A stretch of 33,568 nucleotides of DNA from Bacteroidales bacterium (lineage in GTDB: Bacteria > Bacteroidota > Bacteroidia > Bacteroidales > UBA932). Below the pieces are notes generated by a model, which saw nothing but the letters and a program-made list of their open reading frames with translations, did no database searches and had not been told where the DNA came from. Numbering within the stretch: the stretch's first letter is position 1; each line of letters opens with the position of its first letter. The DNA lies in assembly GCA_017527625.1 (NCBI GenBank), contig JAFXPV010000109.1, forward strand, positions 1 through 33,568, in the 5' to 3' direction. The translations under genes and the position numbers were made by a program. Shown here one piece after another: positions 1-6,641 of this stretch.

Positions 1-1963
1 TATTCGAGAATGTCTGGAAATACAGGATTACAGCATCCCTCCACCACATAGCATCCTTAGCCTGGCGGATGAGTTTGGTGCGGACTTCCTGATAACGCTG
101 GTTGTCGACATAGGGTTCTGCCTTCTCCCAGATCTTTATATACTCTTCAGCATCTTCGATACCGCTCTGGTAGGTGTAGCAGAGTTCATCCCAAAGGGTC
201 TTGCCGTCCTTCATCTTATAATCCCAAGGAACGTGGTGGAACCAAAGGAGCAGATTCTCGGGGCAAGTATCGATGTTTTCGTAGGTAGAAGCCAGCGGCT
301 CGTTGTACTGGGCTGTCGCTCCGGAACCGGTGGCGACGGTACGGTCGAAACCTACGCCGTCAGGGCCTGCCTTGTGATAGAACTGAGGCGACCAGTCCTT
401 GCGGTAGCTGGTTTCCCAGGGACCGGGACCGAAGTGGGCGTTGGAAGCCATAATGTGGTGCAGTCCGAGAGGCATCTCGTAGCTGACGTTGACTTCCCTC
501 GAACGGTTGAGCATATCTTTGACCGGCTTCAGGAATTTGGGATCGCTGCTGAACGTCTGGCGGAGCCATTCGTCTGCGATCTCGTCCGAACTCAGGTCGG
601 GATTCCAAGCCATACGGCCGTAAGCATACCAGTTGATCTGGGCCATCTGATGGCCGCACCAGTTGGCATCGTCTCCGATGTTGGTGACGCCGGAAATGGC
701 GCTGAGCTTGTTGTCGCGGAACTTGCCTTCGGTGACTGCGGCGACGGTCGAGCCTTTGCCGAACTCATAGGTATCGGTATCAAGACATTCCTTCCACAGG
801 GGATGGAGGTATACCATATGCTTCGAGTGACCGAGGTATTCCTGGGTGATCTGCACTTCGAGCATCAGATTGGTCTTGGGAGCCTGGCCGAACAGGGGGC
901 TGATGGGCTCGCGCGGCTGGAAGTCGATCGGGCCGTTCTTGACCTGGACAAGCACGTTGTCGCGGAACTGGCCGTCGAGGGGAACGAACTCGTCGCTGGC
1001 CTGCATCGCGCGGTCTTCTGCCTGGGCGTCATATACGAAAGCCCTCCAGAACACTACTCCGCCGTAAGGAGCGAGAGCGTCTGCAAGCATATTGGCACCG
1101 TCAGCGTGGGTACGGCCGTAATCCTGAGGGCCTGACTGACCTTCTGAATTGGCCTTCACCAGATATCCGCCGAAATCGGGAATCAGGGCATATATCTCAG
1201 CTGTCTTGTCTTTCCAGAACTGGACTACCTTGGGATCGAGAGGGTCTGAAGTGTCAAGCCCGCCGATGTGCTTCGGTGCGGCAAAGTTCAGCGAAAGGAA
1301 CACCTTCAGGCCATAAGGGCGGAAGATGTCTGCAAGAACCTTGACTTTCTGAAGATACTCGGGAGTCAGGATCTGGGCGTTCGCATTGACATTGTTGATG
1401 GCTGTCGCATTGATGCCGACAGAAGCGTTCGCACGGGCATATTCCTGATATACCGGAGAAACTTTGTCGGGAAGTTCATCCCAGTTCCAGAGGGACTTGC
1501 CGGCATAGCCGCGTTCTACCGAACGGTTCAGGTTGTCCCAGTGGTTGAAGGCGCGGTACTCGTATGCAGGGACCTCGGTGATGGTCTTGCTGCCCTTGGG
1601 AAGCGCGTCTGTCTGCTGAAGGCGCAGCAGGCCATAAACACCGTAAAGGGTTCCGATGGCGGTGTTGGCTTCGACGCTGACTTTCTTGCCGGAGAACACC
1701 AGCCTGTAGCCGTCACGGCCCAGAGCCTCGTCCTGCTTGTCAAGGACCTTGATCTCCACTGCGGCGGAGCCTTTCCAATAGCAGTCTATCTCGTTGCGGG
1801 CGATTGCTTCCGTGGTATAAGCGGCAGGAGTCGCATCACTGACCTTCTCGAGGTTGTGGAACCACAGGTCGTGACCGTCGGTATCGGCGGGTTTCTCAAC
1901 CTTGCAGCCTGAGACTGCAAGGATGAGAGCCGATATGATTACAAATGACTTGAAGAGTTTCAT
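1..1963 (-). CDS. GH67 alpha-glucuronidase, lipoprotein (3' end cut by window edge)
   Basis: This enzyme would remove (4-O-methyl)glucuronic acid from the ends of xylo-oligosaccharides during xylan breakdown. About 654 residues are visible, reading in one frame from the ATG at 1963 to the left edge; the family is usually about 700 residues, so only a short C-terminal piece is missing. The N-terminus is a lipoprotein signal with lipobox AVSGC (Cys20), which suggests a periplasmic or outer-membrane location. GH67 signatures include YEYRAFNHWDNLNRSVERG and SREVNVSYEMPLGLHHIMA. Glu274 (in KANSEGQSGPQDYG), Asp347 (in NGPIDFQP) and Glu375 (in ITQEYLG) match the catalytic acid Glu292 and the base pair Asp365/Glu393 of Cellvibrio japonicus GlcA67A with a constant offset of 18, which also argues against any frameshift. 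The start lies 3 nt after the nifJ stop, so the two are probably co-transcribed. No other xylan gene is visible in the window. Confidence 0.93.
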   Translation of the reverse strand, partial: MKLFKSFVIISALILAVSGCKVEKPADTDGHDLWFHNLEKVSDATPAAYTTEAIARNEIDCYWKGSAAVEIKVLDKQDEALGRDGYRLVFSGKKVSVEANTAIGTLYGVYGLLRLQQTDALPKGSKTITEVPAYEYRAFNHWDNLNRSVERGYAGKSLWNWDELPDKVSPVYQEYARANASVGINATAINNVNANAQILTPEYLQKVKVLADIFRPYGLKVFLSLNFAAPKHIGGLDTSDPLDPKVVQFWKDKTAEIYALIPDFGGYLVKANSEGQSGPQDYGRTHADGANMLADALAPYGGVVFWRAFVYDAQAEDRAMQASDEFVPLDGQFRDNVLVQVKNGPIDFQPREPISPLFGQAPKTNLMLEVQITQEYLGHSKHMVYLHPLWKECLDTDTYEFGKGSTVAAVTEGKFRDNKLSAISGVTNIGDDANWCGHQMAQINWYAYGRMAWNPDLSSDEIADEWLRQTFSSDPKFLKPVKDMLNRSREVNVSYEMPLGLHHIMASNAHFGPGPWETSYRKDWSPQFYHKAGPDGVGFDRTVATGSGATAQYNEPLASTYENIDTCPENLLLWFHHVPWDYKMKDGKTLWDELCYTYQSGIEDAEEYIKIWEKAEPYVDNQRYQEVRTKLIRQAKDAMWWRDAVILYFQTFSN

Positions 1964-1966
1964 AAC

Positions 1967-4900
1967 TTATTCTTTGCCTGCCAGGCGTTTGTAAGTGCCG
2001 AGTCTCCACTGGGCGAACTCCTGGGTGCGCTCGAAGAGCTCCTGAGCCTGCTCAGGGAAGGTCTTCTGCAGCGATGCGAAACGGACCTCACCTTTGAGGA
2101 AGTCCTGGAAGAGGCTCCAGTCGGGCTCCTTGCTGTCAAGGCTGAACGGGTTCTTGCCCTGCTCCTCAAGAGCCGGGTTGTAGCGGTACAGATGCCAGTA
2201 ACCGCACTCGACGGCACGTTTCTCCTCGAGCTGGCTGTGACCCATACCTGCCTTCAGACCGTGGTTGATGCAAGGTGCGTAGGCAATGATGAGTGACGGG
2301 CCGTCATAAGCCTCAGCTTCCTTGATGGCATTGAGGAACTGAGCCTGTGAGGCACCCATCGCTACCTGGGCGACATATACATAGCCGTAGCTGATAGCCA
2401 TCATTCCGAGGTCTTTCTTGCGTACCCTCTTGCCTGAAGTGGCGAATTTGGCAACGGCTCCGGCAGGAGTTGACTTGGATGACTGTCCGCCGGTATTTGA
2501 ATAAACCTCGGTATCGAGGACGAGGACGTTGACATTCTTGCCTGATGCAAGGACGTGGTCGAGTCCGCCGTATCCGATATCGTAACCCCAGCCGTCACCG
2601 CCGAAGATCCACTGGCTGCGGGCAGGGATGAAGTTTTCGAGAGCGAGGAGCTGCTTGCAGGTATCGCAGCCGCATTCTTTCATCAGAGGAACGAGCTTGT
2701 CGCAAACCTCGCGGGTAACGGCAGCGTCGTTGCGGTTTTCAAGCCACTGGGTGAAGAGGGCTTTGATATCTGAAGAGCACTTCGTGCATTCCAGGCCTTT
2801 GGTCATAAGGTCGGCGACAGTTGCGCGTACCCTGTCTGAACCGAGTTTCATACCGAGACCGAACTCGGCGTTGTCCTCGAACAGTGAGTTGTCCCAGGCC
2901 GGGCCGTGTCCGGCTGCGTTGGTGCAGTAAGGTGATGCAGGGAATGAAGCTCCGTAGATAGAAGAGCAGCCTGTTGCATTGGAAATCATCATATGGTCGC
3001 CGAAGAGCTGGGTGATGGCCTTGATGTAAGGAGTCTCGCCGCAACCTGCGCAGGCGCCTGAGAACTCGAAGAGAGGCTGGCTGAACTGTGAGTTCTTGAC
3101 ATTCTGCATCTTGTTGGCCACAGTGTCCTTATAGCCGACCTTGGCGTGCAGGTAGTCGAAGTTGGCCTGCTCGCTTTCCTGTGAATCCATAGACTGCATA
3201 CTGAGGGCCTTGTTGCCTTTCATACCCGGACATACGTCGACGCAGTTGCCGCACCCTGTACAGTCGTAAGGGCTTACCTGCATAGTGAATGTATAGGCTT
3301 TGAAAGTGGCGTTGCCCTGGACCTTCTTGACGCTCTCGGGAGCCGCAGCAGCCTCTTCCTCGGTCATAAGGAACGGACGGATGGCAGCGTGAGGGCAGAT
3401 GAATGCGCACTGGTTGCACTGGATACAGTTTGCAGGATCCCAGGAAGGAACAGTTACGGCGATGCCGCGTTTCTCGTATGCTGCAGTGCCGGCAGGGATA
3501 GTACCGTCCACGAGGTCTTCAGATGCGAAGGCACTTACAGGCAGGTCGTTACCGCACTGGGCGTTGACGATGTCGGCCACGTTGCGGATCCATTCGGGAG
3601 CGAGACGGTTGAAGTTCGGATTGACGAACTTGCCGCCGAGGTTCTTCCATTCTGCAGGAACCTCAACCTCGATGTATTCAGCGCCGCGGTCAACGGCTGC
3701 GTAGTTCATCTTGACGACGTTCTCGCCTTTCTTGCCGTATGACTTGTCGATGGCTTTCTTCATATATCCGACTGCCTCCTCGTAAGGAATGATGCCGGTG
3801 ATCTTGAAGAATGCAGACTGGAGGATGGTGTTGGTACGGCCGCCGAGTCCGATTTCGCCGGCGATCTTGGTGGCGTTGATGATGTAGAACTTGAGTTCCT
3901 TGGCAGCGATTTCCTTCTTTACGAAATCAGGAATCCTGTTGAAGGTCTCTTCTACGCTCCACATACTGTTGAGAAGCAGGGTGCCGCCTTTCTTGATGCC
4001 GCGAAGGACGTCGTACTTCGACAGGTATGAAGGAACGTGGCAGGCCACGAAGTCGGGAGTGGTCACCAGGTACGGAGCCCTGATGGGGCTGTCACCGAAA
4101 CGCAGGTGGCTGCAGGTATATCCGCCGGACTTCTTTGAGTCGTAGTCGAAATATCCCTGGCAATATTTGGGAGTATGGTCGCCGATGATCTTGATGGTGT
4201 TCTTGTTGGCGCCGACAGTACCGTCAGAACCGAGGCCGAAGAACTTGCACTCGTAGGTGCCGGCCTTTGCCAGTGATATCTCTTCCTTCTGGGGCAGAGA
4301 CTTGAAGGTCACGTCGTCCACGATGCCGATGGTGAAATCGGTCTTGGGCTCCTTGCGCTCGAGGTTCTCGAACACTGAGAGGATCTGGGCGGGAGTAGTG
4401 TCCTTTGAAGACAGACCGTAGCGGCCGCCGACGATGGTGATGTCGCTGCGTCCGTAGAGCACTGACTTGACATCGAGCAGCAGAGGCTCACCGTTGGCGC
4501 CGGGTTCCTTGGTGCGGTCGAGGACTGCGAGACGTTTGGCAGTCTTCGGAAGGGCGCGGAGGAAGTATTTGGCTGAGAACGGACGGTAGAGGTGGACGCT
4601 GATAAGGCCGCACTTCTTGCCCTGTGCCTGCAGGTAGTCGATGGTTTCCTTGATGGTCTCGCATACAGAGCCGATGGCGATGATGATGTTCTCTGCATCC
4701 GGGTCGCCGTAATAGTCGAAAGGAAGATGGTAACGGCCGGTCAGCTCGCCGATCTCGCCCATATAGCGGGCTACGATGTCCGGAACGTCCTCATAATACT
4801 TGTTGGAAGCCTCGCGGGCCTGGAAGTATACGTCAGGGTTCTGGGCTGTACCGCGGGTTACAGGCTTGTTGGGGTTGAGGGCCCTTGTGCGGAACCTTGC

Positions 4901-5506
4901 GAGGGCTTTCTCGCTGACGAGGGGACGGAGGTCCTCAGCCTCGAGGACTTCGATCTTCTGGATTTCGTGAGATGTACGGAAGCCGTCGAAGAAATGCACG
5001 AAAGGCACGCTTGACTTGATTGCTGAAAGATGGGCAACTGCCGCGATGTCCATTGCTTCCTGCACGCTGTCAGAAGCCAGCATTGCAAAGCCGGTTGCGC
5101 GGGCACTCATCACGTCCTGATGGTCGCCGAAGATTGAGAGGGACTGGGCTGCGAGAGCTCGGGCTGAAACGTGGAACACAGCAGGAAGAAGCTCGCCTGA
5201 GATCTTGTACATATTGGGGATCATCAGCAGCAGTCCCTGGCTGGCCGTAAAGGTAGTTGTGAGGGCGCCTGCCTGCAAAGAACCGTGCACAGCACCGGCT
5301 GCGCCGCCTTCGCTCTGCATCTCGGTGACCTGGACGGTCTCGCCGAACATATTCTTTTTTCCGAATGCTGCCCACTCATCTACCAGCTCTGCCATTGTTG
5401 AGGACGGAGTGATAGGGTAGATAGCCGCGTGCTCACTGAAGAGATATGCCACGTGAGCTGCGGCATAATTGCCATCACAAGTGATGAATTTCTTTTCTTT
5501 TGCCAT
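1967..5506 (-). CDS. nifJ: pyruvate:ferredoxin (flavodoxin) oxidoreductase, single-chain
   Basis: This enzyme oxidatively decarboxylates pyruvate to acetyl-CoA and CO2 and reduces ferredoxin; it is central to anaerobic fermentation and works in the cytoplasm. The 1179-residue length is typical of the homodimeric single-chain form. Domain order is visible: the N-terminal pyrimidine-binding domain (PITPSSTMAELVDEWA near residue 31, GDHQDVMSARATGFAML near 127), the gamma and linker domains, a 2x[4Fe-4S] ferredoxin domain (CIQCNQCAFICP at about 694 and CTGCGNCVDVCPG at about 749), then the TPP-binding domain with CAGCGE (about 819), GDGWGYDIGYGGLDHVL (about 970) and SNTGGQ (about 1003). These Cys motifs carry the three clusters expected of PFOR. 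The gene is preceded by about 90 nt of AT-rich DNA after a terminator, so it probably has its own promoter, but I see no exact TAnnTTTG there. Its product would feed electrons to the Rnf complex encoded further along. Confidence 0.97.
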   Translation of the reverse strand: MAKEKKFITCDGNYAAAHVAYLFSEHAAIYPITPSSTMAELVDEWAAFGKKNMFGETVQVTEMQSEGGAAGAVHGSLQAGALTTTFTASQGLLLMIPNMYKISGELLPAVFHVSARALAAQSLSIFGDHQDVMSARATGFAMLASDSVQEAMDIAAVAHLSAIKSSVPFVHFFDGFRTSHEIQKIEVLEAEDLRPLVSEKALARFRTRALNPNKPVTRGTAQNPDVYFQAREASNKYYEDVPDIVARYMGEIGELTGRYHLPFDYYGDPDAENIIIAIGSVCETIKETIDYLQAQGKKCGLISVHLYRPFSAKYFLRALPKTAKRLAVLDRTKEPGANGEPLLLDVKSVLYGRSDITIVGGRYGLSSKDTTPAQILSVFENLERKEPKTDFTIGIVDDVTFKSLPQKEEISLAKAGTYECKFFGLGSDGTVGANKNTIKIIGDHTPKYCQGYFDYDSKKSGGYTCSHLRFGDSPIRAPYLVTTPDFVACHVPSYLSKYDVLRGIKKGGTLLLNSMWSVEETFNRIPDFVKKEIAAKELKFYIINATKIAGEIGLGGRTNTILQSAFFKITGIIPYEEAVGYMKKAIDKSYGKKGENVVKMNYAAVDRGAEYIEVEVPAEWKNLGGKFVNPNFNRLAPEWIRNVADIVNAQCGNDLPVSAFASEDLVDGTIPAGTAAYEKRGIAVTVPSWDPANCIQCNQCAFICPHAAIRPFLMTEEEAAAAPESVKKVQGNATFKAYTFTMQVSPYDCTGCGNCVDVCPGMKGNKALSMQSMDSQESEQANFDYLHAKVGYKDTVANKMQNVKNSQFSQPLFEFSGACAGCGETPYIKAITQLFGDHMMISNATGCSSIYGASFPASPYCTNAAGHGPAWDNSLFEDNAEFGLGMKLGSDRVRATVADLMTKGLECTKCSSDIKALFTQWLENRNDAAVTREVCDKLVPLMKECGCDTCKQLLALENFIPARSQWIFGGDGWGYDIGYGGLDHVLASGKNVNVLVLDTEVYSNTGGQSSKSTPAGAVAKFATSGKRVRKKDLGMMAISYGYVYVAQVAMGASQAQFLNAIKEAEAYDGPSLIIAYAPCINHGLKAGMGHSQLEEKRAVECGYWHLYRYNPALEEQGKNPFSLDSKEPDWSLFQDFLKGEVRFASLQKTFPEQAQELFERTQEFAQWRLGTYKRLAGKE

Positions 5507-5597
5507 CTTTTAAATGTTTAATATATTGTTATTTATGTTATTGAACGATATAGGCGTACAATCGCGTAAATTTAGCATTTTATTTCGTGAAACGACA

Positions 5598-5627
5598 AAA
5601 AAAGTGATACGGCCGTATCACTTTTTT
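5598..5627 (-). terminator. Perfect-palindrome intrinsic terminator after fabD
   Basis: Thirty bases form a perfect inverted repeat centred between 5612 and 5613. The core is GTGATACGG/CCGTATCAC, flanked by an A-run (5597-5603) and a T-run (5622-5627). On the minus strand the stem is followed by at least six T residues, as in a Rho-independent terminator, and it lies about 20 nt after the fabD stop codon. Because it is symmetrical, it could also stop transcription arriving on the plus strand. It insulates fabD from nifJ. Confidence 0.85.
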
Positions 5628-5649
5628 CCACTTGCAGCTATGATGGCTG

Positions 5650-6501
5650 TCAGCCGATTATCCTGCCTATAAGATTGGTCAGAACTGAGCCGGGGCCAAG
5701 CTCTGTGAAATCGGTCGCCCCCGCCTGATGCATATTGAGCACAGACTGGCTCCAGAGCACGGGGCCGGTCAGCTGAGCGATAAGGTTTGCCTTGATCTCT
5801 GCCGGATCGGTATGGGGCAGAGAATCAACGTTCTGGAAGATAGGGCAGATTGGCGCCCTGAACTGCGTGCGGTCGATGGCCTTGGCCAGGGCTGCGCGTG
5901 CGGGCTCCATCAGCGGAGAGTGGAAAGCGCCTCCAACGGGCAGCGGAAGAGCTCTCTTGGCTCCTGCCGCCTTGGCTGCCTTGCAGGCTCTGTCAACAAC
6001 ATCAGCCTCTCCGGAAATGACCACCTGCCCCGGAGAATTGAAGTTGGCCGGAACTACGATTCCTTCGGTTTCGTCGCAAATCTTCCTGACGGTAGCGTCG
6101 TCGAGATTGATGATGGCAGCCATCTTGCCCGGATTCTGTCTGCAGGCTTCGTTCATTGCATTGGCCCTGGCAGCCACCAGCCGCAGCGCATCTTCATAGC
6201 CGAGAGCGCCTGAGGCTACGAGCGCCGAGAACTCGCCCAGGGAATGGCCTGCCACCATATCGGGCGTGAAGTCTTCGATGGCCCTGGCAGCAGCAACCGA
6301 ATGGATGAATATCGAGGGCTGGGTCACGGAAGTCTCCCGCAACTGCTCGTCGCTCCCTTCGAACATAATTTTCACTATGTCGAAGCCGAGGACTTCGCCG
6401 GCTTTGTCAAAAACCGCCCTTGCAGCCGCCGAATTCTCGTAAAGGTCTTTGCCCATTCCGGGAAACTGGGACCCCTGGCCGGGGAAAACGTATGCTTTCA
6501 T
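5650..6501 (-). CDS. fabD: malonyl-CoA:ACP transacylase
   Basis: FabD moves the malonyl group from CoA to acyl carrier protein, the step that supplies extender units for fatty-acid synthesis in the cytoplasm. The 283-residue protein has the family's N-terminal FPGQGSQFPGMG, the nucleophile motif GHSLGEFSAL (Ser87) and the partner histidine in GAFHSPLM (His194). Length is close to the usual 290-310 residues. It appears to be a single-gene unit: a TAnnTTTG element lies 26 nt upstream and a palindromic terminator 22 nt downstream. No Shine-Dalgarno sequence is seen before the ATG, which is common in Bacteroidetes. It is not beside other fab genes here. Confidence 0.96.
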   Translation of the reverse strand: MKAYVFPGQGSQFPGMGKDLYENSAAARAVFDKAGEVLGFDIVKIMFEGSDEQLRETSVTQPSIFIHSVAAARAIEDFTPDMVAGHSLGEFSALVASGALGYEDALRLVAARANAMNEACRQNPGKMAAIINLDDATVRKICDETEGIVVPANFNSPGQVVISGEADVVDRACKAAKAAGAKRALPLPVGGAFHSPLMEPARAALAKAIDRTQFRAPICPIFQNVDSLPHTDPAEIKANLIAQLTGPVLWSQSVLNMHQAGATDFTELGPGSVLTNLIGRIIG

Positions 6502-6527
6502 CTGGAATCGTTTTAGAATGAAACGGT

Positions 6528-6535
6528 CAAAGTTA
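6528..6535 (-). promoter_or_regulatory. Candidate -7 promoter element of fabD
   Basis: On the minus strand the octamer TAACTTTG matches the Bacteroidetes sigma-ABfr -7 consensus TAnnTTTG exactly. It ends 26 nt before the fabD ATG, giving a predicted leader of roughly 20 nt. I do not see a clear TTTG -33 element at the preferred spacing, so the call rests on the -7 box and its position. Confidence 0.55.
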
Positions 6536-6548
6536 ACAATAAATGTTG

Positions 6549-6556
6549 TACTTTTG
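6549..6556 (+). promoter_or_regulatory. Candidate -7 promoter element of tRNA-Arg
   Basis: The octamer TACTTTTG matches TAnnTTTG exactly and ends 13 nt before the first base of the tRNA, so transcription would begin only a few bases upstream of the mature 5' end. It points away from the fabD element at 6528-6535, with only 13 nt between the two boxes. The -33 element is not obvious. Confidence 0.55.
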
Positions 6557-6569
6557 CCGATGCAGCTAC

Positions 6570-6641
6570 GCGCCCGTAGTTTAATGGATAGAATTGAGGA
6601 TTCCGGTTCCTTAGGTTGGGGTTCGATTCCCCACGGGCGTA
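6570..6641 (+). tRNA. tRNA-Arg (anticodon CCG)
   Basis: A 72-nt cloverleaf can be drawn by hand. The acceptor GCGCCCG pairs with CGGGCGT (six Watson-Crick pairs plus a terminal G-U). The D-arm is GTTT/GAAT with a GG-containing loop, the anticodon stem is GAGGA/TCCTT with loop TTCCGGT, the variable region is 4 nt, and the T-arm is TGGGG/CCCCA with loop TTCGATT. The anticodon CCG reads the arginine codon CGG. The 3' CCA is not encoded (the DNA continues ACTAA), so CCA must be added by nucleotidyltransferase. The last base is immediately followed by the stop codon of the convergent ostA-like gene. Confidence 0.95.

Noticed and set aside
233..1912. Plus-strand frames in the first 2 kb
   Set aside because: The minus strand reads through as one GH67 protein with all catalytic residues at a constant offset, so the plus-strand frames are not genes.
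5507..5597. Possible TAnnTTTG promoter of nifJ (TAAATTTA)
   Set aside because: The last base does not match and no -33 element is seen, so I did not annotate it although a promoter is expected here.
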